From: Firmicutes bacterium UBA3932
Lineage (GTDB): Bacteria > Bacillota > Clostridia > Peptostreptococcales > Anaerovoracaceae
Direction: 5' to 3'
DNA: 19,932 bases
NCBI GenBank assembly: GCA_002385825.1
Contig: DGEG01000012.1
Span: forward strand, 1-19,932
The notes under the pieces were generated by a model that saw only the letters and a list, made by a program, of their open reading frames with translations, was not told the DNA's origin and did no database searches. Position numbers and translations under genes: made by a program. The number at the start of each line of letters is the position of its first letter. Positions within the stretch are counted from its first letter, which is position 1. Positions 13,662 through 19,932 of the stretch are shown piece after piece.

Positions 13662-15077
13662 ATGGCGAATGTGAGAGTTAGCCTGCAACCCCTGGTTCAA
13701 ATGATAAATCTACCCACAGTTTTAAAGACAGCAACATTTCCCGGTGATACGGCGGAGAGGCTGTTCGTCGCCACTCAGGTGGGAGAAATTTTCTACATAG
13801 ACAACGGAAATATAGAAACATTTTTGGATATTCGCCAGCGAATTATAAGGCTGGGCACTTTCGGCGGTTACGATGAACGGGGGCTGTTGGGTCTTGCTTT
13901 TCATCCCGAGTTCAACCGAAACGGTCTGTTCTATATCCATTATTCCGTGGCGGGATCCCAGGGTCCGGGAGCTCTTCCGGGCCCCTTTCGCCCGGACCCG
14001 TGCAATACGGAGAGTTTGAACCTAAGCTGGACCGATCGGGAAACGTTATATGATCACATCGATACCGTGGAAGAATGGGTTTTGGGACCTGGCGGTCAAC
14101 CGGAAAAGCTGCGGACCCTGCTCAATTTAAGAAGACCTTTTGCCAATCACAACGGGGTGAACAGCCTGAACTTCTCACCGGAAAGCGGTAGGCTGGTATT
14201 GACCACCGGTGATGGCGGATCGGGCTATGATCCTTTCAATCTCGCCCAGGACGATATGGAAATTGCGGGCAAAGTAATTGAAATCGACGTTACCATGGAA
14301 ACATTTACCGGTAACCCGCCTGTGGTCACCCGCTTTAACGAGCTTCCCCGACCGGTTCTGGAAACCCTTACGGTTGTCGTTAAAGGTGTACGCAATATTC
14401 CCGGCATCGCCTATCAGAGAATAGAAGATCAATATATTAAATATATAGGGAATGTGGGTCAGGACCTGGTAGAATCAATCTATTCATTTACCGGATATGG
14501 CCCGGTTCCTGCCTCACAACTCATTCAATCTGCTTTGCCGCCCCCGCCGGAATCCGGATCCGGCAGGGAAAAGCTTGTTAATCTCGGTTGGCGAGGTTGG
14601 GAAGGCATATTCCCTTCTCCTGTTATTGCCCAGTGCCCCGGCAATCCCGCACTGAACGAAAAGACTTTCGCCTATTACGATGAGGCGGTTATTACTTCTT
14701 CCCGGCGCATTTTGCCCCTCATAAGCTATTTTCACCAAGATCCCCGTCCCGATAAATTTTCCGGAACTGCCCTCACGGGGGTTCAACCGTATGCAGGGAA
14801 TGCAATCCCGGGTTTGACGGGAAAAATTGTGTTTACCGACTTTGTCCGGCGCGGGGGCTCTCAACGCCAAGGGGTTTTGGCATATACCGAAATCCGAACC
14901 GAATGTAAGCAGAATGATTACTATGTAATCGAAGTAGATCACGATTTCGGACCCCAGTCTGCATACTATGTAAGCCTGGGAACCAACTCCGATCAAACCA
15001 GGCTTTTCCTGGGAGTCTACGGTTCCGCAAATGTGACGGATTTTAACAAGGGAATCGTTTTTGAAATCGTACCATAA
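13662..15077 (+). CDS. PQQ-dependent sugar dehydrogenase-like (glucose/sorbosone dehydrogenase family) beta-propeller protein
   Basis: A 471-residue protein of the GSDH six-bladed propeller family. Landmarks are DERGLLGLAFHPEFNRNG (71-88), ANHNGVNSLNFSPESGRLVL (161-180, H163 at the position of the catalytic histidine of soluble glucose dehydrogenase), TTGDGGSG, GVRNIPGI (the usual RNPQG region) and GNVGQDLVESI. Characterised relatives oxidise aldoses with PQQ in the periplasm. Here no signal peptide is visible: the protein starts MANVRVSLQPL, and the start is fixed by AGGAAGGAG eight bases before the ATG. A cytoplasmic GSDH in an apparently anaerobic Clostridium is odd, and a non-PQQ or spore-associated role is possible. 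It stands alone between the DUF1538 and padR genes. Confidence 0.82.
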   Translation: MANVRVSLQPLVQMINLPTVLKTATFPGDTAERLFVATQVGEIFYIDNGNIETFLDIRQRIIRLGTFGGYDERGLLGLAFHPEFNRNGLFYIHYSVAGSQGPGALPGPFRPDPCNTESLNLSWTDRETLYDHIDTVEEWVLGPGGQPEKLRTLLNLRRPFANHNGVNSLNFSPESGRLVLTTGDGGSGYDPFNLAQDDMEIAGKVIEIDVTMETFTGNPPVVTRFNELPRPVLETLTVVVKGVRNIPGIAYQRIEDQYIKYIGNVGQDLVESIYSFTGYGPVPASQLIQSALPPPPESGSGREKLVNLGWRGWEGIFPSPVIAQCPGNPALNEKTFAYYDEAVITSSRRILPLISYFHQDPRPDKFSGTALTGVQPYAGNAIPGLTGKIVFTDFVRRGGSQRQGVLAYTEIRTECKQNDYYVIEVDHDFGPQSAYYVSLGTNSDQTRLFLGVYGSANVTDFNKGIVFEIVP

Positions 15078-15125
15078 CGGCAATTGGCAATAACGAAAAA
15101 ACAGTTACGGATCTGTAAAAAATAT

Positions 15126-15154
15126 GGCCGCCTGAACTGTGATTCCAGGCGGCC
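15126..15154 (-). terminator. Rho-independent terminator of padR
   Basis: A perfect 9-bp GC stem GGCCGCCTG / CAGGCGGCC has an 11-base loop and is followed on the minus strand by ATATTTTTT. It lies 14 bp after the padR stop. On the plus strand no T-run follows, although it might still slow transcription from the dehydrogenase gene. Confidence 0.85.
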
Positions 15155-15167
15155 GTGTCGACTTGCT

Positions 15168-15566
15168 CTATTTACGATCTTTTAATACGTTCTTTCCCTC
15201 TTCAATGATGGTCTCAATGCTCTTTTTATAATCCTCCAGGGTGCTAATCCAATTCTCGAGGCATTCAAAACCTTTTTCCGTTATCATATAGTTCTTCTTT
15301 GCCGGACCGGATTTTTCAGTAATCCATTCGAATCGTATCATTTCCCTGTCCTCAAGGGTCTTCAAGGCGCGATAAACCCCGGTGTTGTCAACCCTCTCAT
15401 CAACGAACAAGTTTTTTCTCTCAAGTTCTTGTATGATCGAATAACCGTGCATGCTCTGCTTGGCAAGGATGATCAAGATGTTTGGTTGAATCAGTTTATC
15501 GAGATTATACCCCCTGCAGGAGCATTTCTCGCTGGCATCTATTTGATTTTGTCTGCTATTGGCCAT
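15168..15566 (-). CDS. PadR family transcriptional regulator
   Basis: A 132-residue protein with the PadR winged-helix core: LIQPNILIILAKQSMHGYSIIQELE, then GVYRALKTLEDREMIRFEW and KKNYMITEKGFECLENW, followed by a helical C-terminal dimerisation segment. The N-terminal tail has a CSC motif (residues 15-17, ASEKCSCRGYNL) that could bind metal or be redox active; this is speculation. The open frame extends to 15629, but that would start upstream of a good promoter. The ATG at 15566 has GAGGTGAT just upstream, so I use it. It lies downstream of the hydrogenase operon on the same strand, separated by a terminator hairpin, and may regulate that operon or itself. The target is unknown. Confidence 0.88.
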   Translation of the reverse strand: MANSRQNQIDASEKCSCRGYNLDKLIQPNILIILAKQSMHGYSIIQELERKNLFVDERVDNTGVYRALKTLEDREMIRFEWITEKSGPAKKNYMITEKGFECLENWISTLEDYKKSIETIIEEGKNVLKDRK

Positions 15567-15584
15567 TTGCATCACCTCTTTATG

Positions 15585-15613
15585 AGAATACATGCAAAAC
15601 ACCCCAAAGTCAA
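15585..15613 (-). promoter_or_regulatory. Promoter of padR
   Basis: On the minus strand, -35 TTGACT (15613-15608), a 17-bp spacer and -10 TATTCT (15590-15585). It predicts a very short leader before the ATG at 15566 and supports that start over the longer frame. Confidence 0.6.
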
Positions 15614-15618
15614 TACGC

Positions 15619-15656
15619 TCAAAAATCAAAAGGGACAGTCCCTTTTTATTTTTTGA
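15619..15656 (-). terminator. Terminator hairpin of the hydrogenase operon (GGGACAGTCCC palindrome)
   Basis: The core AAAAGGGAC-A-GTCCCTTTT (15628-15646) is a near-continuous palindrome. Flanking TCAAAAATCAAAA and TTTTTATTTTTTGA extend the symmetry and supply T-runs on both strands. On the minus strand it overlaps the last codons of the small [2Fe-2S] gene, so it probably ends the hydrogenase transcript. The GGGACAGTCCC core is related in style to the GGGGACGGTTC repeat at 1954. Confidence 0.75.
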
Positions 15657-15893
15657 AGCACTTCTTCCCGGAAAAATTTATGCGCTGCCTCCGGGGCTAT
15701 ATTGTATATTTCCCCGTCGAGAATTACTGTCACTCCCGCCTGAAGACAACTCCTCATACAGAAGCTAGCTCGCCTTTACACCGGCTCTGTCATGCAGACC
15801 ATGTTCTTCAATCAGCTGCTGAAAAGTCTGAATGATATTGTAAGCTCCTTTCAGGTGGCAGGAAGTTCCGATGCATACGCTGATTTCCGTCAT
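15626..15893 (-). pseudogene. Small thioredoxin-like [2Fe-2S] ferredoxin, broken by a 4-bp AGCT duplication
   Basis: From ATG 15893 (AGGAGGTGAG before it, 12 bp after the hydA stop) the frame reads MTEISVCIGTSCHLKGAYNI ... GVKAS and stops at TAG (15767-15765) after 42 codons. Removing four bases restores a continuous frame: FCMRSCLQAGVTVILDGEI, then YNIAPEAAHKFFREEVLQ, ending at TGA 15628-15626, for about 87 residues in total. At the break the minus strand has AGCTAGCT where AGCT is expected, a tandem duplication (plus 15763-15770). The intact protein would have the family cysteine pattern C7-x4-C12 and CMRSC (C-x3-C). The truncated form keeps only the first pair and cannot form the usual cluster. 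Such proteins accompany NuoE/NuoF/HydA hydrogenases as electron carriers. A sequencing or assembly error is possible. Confidence 0.85.
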
Positions 15894-15905
15894 ACCACTC
15901 ACCTC

Positions 15906-17603
15906 CTATTCACCCTTTTTTGAGTAACTTGTATGCAGAAGATCGTGTACACGATTCTTCAGCACGCCATTGTACATTTCCAGAACCAGTATGTTTTCCT
16001 CGCTCCTCTTGATGCTGCACATTTTGTCCGTGGCATAAAGCCCGGCACCCCGCTGCTTTTTCGTCTCGGGCAATGCGAAAGGCTGACCTGCGCCGCATAC
16101 ACACCCGCCGGGACACGCCATCACTTCCACGAAATCGTAATGCTCGCCTGCCTTCATTCTTTCGATGAGCTCCTTTGCGTTGCGCAAGCCGCTTACTATG
16201 GCAATTTTCAGTTTGCGGTCGCCATAGGGAATAATCGTCTCTTTAACGCCTTCCATGCCCCGAACACCTTGGTAGGTAATTGCGGCCAGGGCGGTTTTTG
16301 ATTTGTCCGATGGAATTCGCCGCAAAACAGCCTCGGTCACTCCTCCAGTAACTCCGAATATTACCCCTGCGCCCGTTGCTGCTCCGAAGGGCATGTCCAC
16401 AGCCTCCGGCTCAACCTCGGAAAATATAATGCCTGATTCTTTTATCATCTGAATGAGTTCCTGGGTGGTTATAACCGCATCCACGGGGTTTTTCCCGTCA
16501 AGCATAAATTCTTCCCGGGTGGCCTCAAATTTCTTTGCAGTGCAAGGCATAACGGCTACATGATAATGCTTTCTCGACGAAGTCTTGTTCTGCTCGTGAA
16601 TCACCGAAGCGAACATTTCCATCGGCGAGCGGCAAGTGGATAGGTTTTCCAGCAGCTCGGGATAGTTTTTCTCGCAATACTGTACCCAGGCAGGGCAACA
16701 GGATGTAAAGAGCGGCATATTCTCCTGATCTCCTTCAAGCCGCTTTAAAAACTCATTTGCTTCCTCCAGAACAGTCAAATCCGCCCCCGTGGAAGTATCG
16801 TACACTTCTTCAAATCCCATCCGGTGGAGAACGGCTACGATTTTCCCCATAGCGTTTTCTCCATCATTCATGCCCAGCTCTTTGCCCAAAGCAACTCGCA
16901 CCGCAGGAGCGATCTGGGCGGTAACCTTCGTATCTTTATCGTCAAGGGCCTTCCATATCCTGTGATAATCATATTTAACCACTATGGCGCCTGTGGGACA
17001 TACCGCCGCGCACTGCCCGCAGCCCACGCAGGGCGAATCGGCTATAGGCCTCTCAAAAGCGCAGCTTATGGTCATTTTTGACCCTCGGTAGGCGAAATCG
17101 ATGGCTCCCACACTCTGCACTTCGTTACACATCCGTACGCAGTCTCCGCAAAGTATGCACTTGTTCGCATCCTTTGTTATACACACAGAGGAATCGTCGA
17201 TTTTAGGTTCAGCGGCGGTGTTGGGAAATCGAACTTCATCGATTCCAAATCGCATTGCCAGATCCTGAAGCGTGCATTTGCCGTTGTTGCCGCAAGTGGT
17301 ACAGTCCCGGCAGTGATTGGAAAGTAGAAGCTCAAGGATGTTCCTGCGATATTTGCGCAGCCGCTCCGTGTTGGTGCGAATCTCCATGCCTGCCTTGGGC
17401 ACCGTGGAACAAGCCGCTTCTATCTGCCCCCACTGGTTTTCCACCACGCACATGCGACATGCGCCGTAGATGGAAAGTTCCGAATGATAGCAGAATGTAG
17501 ACATTTTGATGTTCACTTTGCGGATGAGCTCGAGAAGGTTCTTCTCTCCATTTATTTCAACGGGCATCCCGTCAATTACCATTACATTATTCAAGTTTCC
17601 CAT
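15906..17603 (-). CDS. hydA: [FeFe]-hydrogenase catalytic subunit of a NAD(P)-linked trimeric (HydABC-type) hydrogenase
   Basis: A 565-residue protein. In order: an N-terminal [2Fe-2S] domain (C38, C49, C52, C65); a His-Cys [4Fe-4S] motif (H97, C101, C104, C110); two ferredoxin [4Fe-4S] motifs (C149/C152/C155/C159 and C192/C195/C198/C202); then the H-cluster domain with L1 TSCCPAW (C302, C303, the latter a family-conserved proton-relay or cluster position), L2 MPCTAKKFE (C354) and L3 ACPGGCVCGAGQP (C497, C501). E280/E281 in TVLEEANE fit the proton path. L3 has an extra cysteine, C503. It lacks the C-terminal extension of the T. maritima HydA. It couples H2 to NADH and ferredoxin with the NuoF and NuoE partners. 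It starts 4 bp after the nuoF stop, and its AGGAGGG lies in the nuoF tail. All cluster ligands are present. Confidence 0.95.
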   Translation of the reverse strand: MGNLNNVMVIDGMPVEINGEKNLLELIRKVNIKMSTFCYHSELSIYGACRMCVVENQWGQIEAACSTVPKAGMEIRTNTERLRKYRRNILELLLSNHCRDCTTCGNNGKCTLQDLAMRFGIDEVRFPNTAAEPKIDDSSVCITKDANKCILCGDCVRMCNEVQSVGAIDFAYRGSKMTISCAFERPIADSPCVGCGQCAAVCPTGAIVVKYDYHRIWKALDDKDTKVTAQIAPAVRVALGKELGMNDGENAMGKIVAVLHRMGFEEVYDTSTGADLTVLEEANEFLKRLEGDQENMPLFTSCCPAWVQYCEKNYPELLENLSTCRSPMEMFASVIHEQNKTSSRKHYHVAVMPCTAKKFEATREEFMLDGKNPVDAVITTQELIQMIKESGIIFSEVEPEAVDMPFGAATGAGVIFGVTGGVTEAVLRRIPSDKSKTALAAITYQGVRGMEGVKETIIPYGDRKLKIAIVSGLRNAKELIERMKAGEHYDFVEVMACPGGCVCGAGQPFALPETKKQRGAGLYATDKMCSIKRSEENILVLEMYNGVLKNRVHDLLHTSYSKKGE

Positions 17604-17607
17604 AGTA

Positions 17608-19482
17608 TCAACCCTCCTTGATGACGCTGAACGGGCAAGTCTGAATGCATGCTCCGCATTTTATGCATTTTCCCTGATCTATTGAAAAAGGCTTTCTTAC
17701 CTCCCCGCTTATCGCATCGACGGGACAGCTCTTTGTACATTTTGTACAGCCCTTACACAGGGTTTCATCGATTACAATCTTCTTCAGTTTGCTGCAGGCG
17801 CCGGCAGGGCAGCGCTTTTCCCGGATGTGCGCCTCATATTCATCTCTAAAGTATTCAATCGTACTGATAACGAGCAGGGACGCTGTTTTTCCCAGTCCGC
17901 ATAGAGATGTGGCGGACACGGTGTCCGCAAGCTCCAGGAGAAGCTCTATATCTCCCTCTTCGCCTTGTCCGGACACGATGCGCTCCAAAATGGCCAGCAT
18001 TCTTTTGGTTCCCTCTCGGCAGGGCACGCATTTCCCGCAGGATTCGTTCTGGGTAAAGTTCATGAAAAACCTGGCCACTTCTACCATGCAATTTTTATCG
18101 TCCATGACCACCAGACCGCCGGAACCGATCATAGCGCCTGCTTTTTTAAGGGAATCAAAACCTAAGGGCAAGTCCAGATGCTTTTCGGTAAGGCATCCGC
18201 CGGAAGGCCCGCCGATCTGCACCCCTTTAAAGCTGCCCCCGTCCCGCATGCCGCCTCCGATATCGAAGATAACCTCTCGGAGAGTTGTCCCCATGGGGAC
18301 TTCAATCAAACCTGTGTTCACAATATTGCCCGTCAGAGCAAAGGCCTTTGTCCCCGGATTCTTTTCGCTGCCGGTGGATCGATACCAATTCACGCCGTTC
18401 TTTATGATTAGCGGTATGTTTGCGAAAGTTTCCATATTGTTCAAAACCGTCGGCTTATCGAAAAGCCCGTGCTCCACCGTCCGTGGCGGTTTCACCCTGG
18501 GAAATCCACGCTTGCCTTCGATGGAAGCCGTCAGTGCGGACCCTTCTCCGCAGACAAAGGCGCCAGCTCCCTGGTTTATATGTAAATGGAAGTTGAAATC
18601 CGTACCGAGAATTCCGTCTCCCAGCAACCCCATTTCTTCCGCCTGGGCAATGGCCGACTTAAGGCGATTGACAGCCAAGGGATATTCTGCCCGCACATAG
18701 ATATATCCCTGATCCGCTCCGCAAGCCAGCCCGGCAATCATCATGCCCTCCAGAACGCTATGAGGATCCCCCTCCATGATGCTTCGATCCATAAATGCGC
18801 CCGGATCTCCTTCGTCGCCGTTGCATACTACGTATTTTTGAGGCTCTTTCTGGGCCTTCACCTGAGCCCACTTGCGTCCTGCCGGAAAACCGCCTCCGCC
18901 CCTTCCCCGCAGTTCGGATTCCGTCACTTCGTCGATTATTTCGTCCCGGGTCATATCGAAGAGGGCCTTTTCAAAAGCGCTGTATCCGCATACGGCAAGA
19001 TATTCCTTAATGGATGTGGCATCGATCTGCCCGCAATGGCGCAAGACATGCCTTGTCTGCTTTTTATAAAAGGGAATGTCATCCTGCTTTTTACATATTT
19101 CTCCGTTTCTCTTATAGGCAAGGCGCTCTATATGCTCGCCTTTCACCACGGTCTCCTCGACGATCTCTTCGCAATCCGACAGGGCAACTTTTACATACAG
19201 CCATCCCTGGGGCTCGATCTTGACAAGAGGACCCATTTCACAGAAGCCGTGACAACCGCTTCTCTTAATGCCCACAGCAGGATTGTGAGACGCCTCTTCT
19301 AATTCTATGGAACATGGGATTCCCCGTTGCTTTATGAGCTGTTTCAGGCATTCAAATATTTCAAGCGTACCGCTGGCCACGCACCCTGTCCCTGCGCAGA
19401 CGAGAATTTTGGTCTTTTGGGATTCCAGAGTTTTTGCATAGACACGGCGGATATTATTAAGGTCTTCTCTCGATCTAAGCAT
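17608..19482 (-). CDS. hydB: NuoF/HydB-like NADH-binding, FMN and iron-sulfur subunit of the trimeric hydrogenase
   Basis: A 624-residue protein: an N-terminal thioredoxin-like [2Fe-2S] domain (C29, C34, C77, C81); the NuoF core with RGRGGGGFPAGRKW (192-205) and NGDEGDPGAFMDRS for FMN and NADH; an SLBB segment (about 380-430); the iron-sulfur motif SCGKCVPCREGT with C482, C485, C488 and C528; and a C-terminal bacterial ferredoxin domain with C576/C579/C582/C586 and C606/C609/C612/C616. This is the subunit where NADH is oxidised or formed and electrons are split in bifurcating hydrogenases. It overlaps the nuoE end by 8 bp and precedes hydA by 4 bp, indicating tight coupling. The start has GAGGAGGAAAG nine bases upstream. 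It is complete, with no missing ligands. Confidence 0.95.
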   Translation of the reverse strand: MLRSREDLNNIRRVYAKTLESQKTKILVCAGTGCVASGTLEIFECLKQLIKQRGIPCSIELEEASHNPAVGIKRSGCHGFCEMGPLVKIEPQGWLYVKVALSDCEEIVEETVVKGEHIERLAYKRNGEICKKQDDIPFYKKQTRHVLRHCGQIDATSIKEYLAVCGYSAFEKALFDMTRDEIIDEVTESELRGRGGGGFPAGRKWAQVKAQKEPQKYVVCNGDEGDPGAFMDRSIMEGDPHSVLEGMMIAGLACGADQGYIYVRAEYPLAVNRLKSAIAQAEEMGLLGDGILGTDFNFHLHINQGAGAFVCGEGSALTASIEGKRGFPRVKPPRTVEHGLFDKPTVLNNMETFANIPLIIKNGVNWYRSTGSEKNPGTKAFALTGNIVNTGLIEVPMGTTLREVIFDIGGGMRDGGSFKGVQIGGPSGGCLTEKHLDLPLGFDSLKKAGAMIGSGGLVVMDDKNCMVEVARFFMNFTQNESCGKCVPCREGTKRMLAILERIVSGQGEEGDIELLLELADTVSATSLCGLGKTASLLVISTIEYFRDEYEAHIREKRCPAGACSKLKKIVIDETLCKGCTKCTKSCPVDAISGEVRKPFSIDQGKCIKCGACIQTCPFSVIKEG

Positions 19483-19932
19483 TCAAACTTTCCTCCTCTA
19501 GTTGTTTTAGTAGTTCAGATGCCTTGTCCGGCGTCATGACGGGATAAACCTTATCGTTTACCGTCAATACAGGGGCAAGGCCGCAGGCTCCCAGGCAGGA
19601 AACGGTTTCCACCGTGAATTTCAAATCATCCGTTGTTTTTTTGCCCTCGGAAAGCTTCAGATCTGAACGAAGGCGTTCCAGGATAGGAATGCTTCTTCGG
19701 ACGTGGCATGCAGTTCCGTCACAGACCTTGATTACATACTTGCCTTTTGGTTCCAAAGAAAAGTTCTCATAAAAGGTTGCAACGCTGTATATACTCGCTT
19801 CGCTTACGCCGAGGCGCTTTGCGATATGCGGAAAAATCTCTTCAGGCAAATAGCGGTATTTCTCTTGCGCTTCCTGTAAAATTGCTATGACGGAGCTGGG
19901 CTTCGTCCCCTGCTACCAGCTTTTGAAGGAAC
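19475..19932 (-). pseudogene. NuoE/HydC-like [2Fe-2S] subunit, apparent frameshift near the N-terminus; 5' end beyond window
   Basis: The distal frame is open from 19916 and reads IAILQEAQEKYRYLPEEI, then SVATFYENFSLEPKGKYVI with cysteines CDGTAC (C-x4-C) and SCLGAC (C-x3-C), ending SLNA at 19475. This is a full thioredoxin-like [2Fe-2S] domain. Upstream, that frame has an in-frame TAG at about 19917-19915, whereas the next frame encodes FLQKLVAGDEAQL, the expected helical N-terminal part of NuoE. The two join near 19889-19895 (minus-strand CTCCGTC), consistent with an extra 1 or 4 bases. The [2Fe-2S] domain itself is intact, and an internal start (e.g. TTG at 19849, weak ribosome site) could make a shortened protein. 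It is the first visible gene of the hydrogenase operon and overlaps nuoF by 8 bp. Sequencing error is possible. Confidence 0.75.

Noticed and set aside
14514..15083. Minus-strand 189-codon frame opposite the sugar-dehydrogenase-like gene
   Set aside because: It is antisense to a well-supported propeller protein and shows no family motif.
15567..15629. Longer padR start at 15629
   Set aside because: It would begin upstream of a good promoter (15585-15613) and inside the terminator hairpin. The ATG at 15566 has a proper ribosome site.
15763..15770. Programmed ribosomal frameshift at AGCTAGCT
   Set aside because: There is no slippery heptamer, and a TAG codon plus one base must be skipped. A simple tandem duplication explains it better.
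17789..18700. Long plus-strand open frame (303 codons) opposite nuoF
   Set aside because: It is antisense to a fully conserved NuoF/HydB protein. Its translation is low-complexity and matches no family I know, and there is no ribosome site. It is a shadow of the GC-rich codon pattern.
18586..19302. Second long plus-strand frame (238 codons) opposite nuoF
   Set aside because: It is also antisense to conserved coding sequence, with no start signal and no recognisable domain.

Overview
The window looks like chromosomal DNA of a strictly anaerobic Firmicute of the class Clostridia. The grounds are trimeric NAD(P)-linked [FeFe]-hydrogenase genes, a Rex redox repressor, a TM1266-type hydrogenase regulator, a Ric/ScdA di-iron repair protein, strong AGGAGG-type ribosome binding sites, and short GC-rich palindromic repeats of a kind common in Clostridia. 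I cannot name the genus. I see no tRNA, rRNA, CRISPR array, insertion sequence or prophage.

Left end (1-1020, minus strand): a near-consensus promoter whose 18-bp spacer is a Rex operator drives rex and then, 1 bp downstream, a NuoE/HydC-like [2Fe-2S] subunit that runs off the edge. Next come repeat-rich DNA (1079-1306), an Hbn1-like nitroreductase, an 18-bp perfect inverted repeat (1954-2005), a CoA-disulfide-reductase-like flavoprotein (minus) and a small TM1266-family regulator (plus).

Middle (3885-11664): a YtrA-type GntR regulator, ABC ATPase and permease operon with its own operator and promoter; a metallophosphoesterase followed by a DHA2 drug-efflux transporter; a decayed cell-wall-hydrolase fragment; a Ric-type iron-sulfur repair protein; a secreted three-LysM polysaccharide deacetylase with a bidirectional terminator; and a DUF1538 membrane protein followed by a protein made of two PII-like domains.

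Right end (13662-19932): an apparently cytoplasmic glucose/sorbosone dehydrogenase-like protein (plus), a PadR regulator with its own promoter and terminator, and a minus-strand hydrogenase operon: nuoE (hydC) - nuoF (hydB) - hydA - a small thioredoxin-like [2Fe-2S] protein. Two genes of this operon look broken. The small protein has a 4-bp AGCT tandem duplication that introduces a stop between its two cysteine pairs, and nuoE has a reading-frame break close to the window edge.

The window therefore carries parts of two related NuoE-containing redox operons about 19 kb apart on the same strand. The left one is visibly under Rex (NADH/NAD+) control. The right one encodes an intact catalytic hydrogenase subunit and intact NADH/FMN subunit but possibly damaged accessory electron carriers. 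The less described element is the DUF1538 / tandem-PII pair, in which both proteins show two-fold internal repetition.
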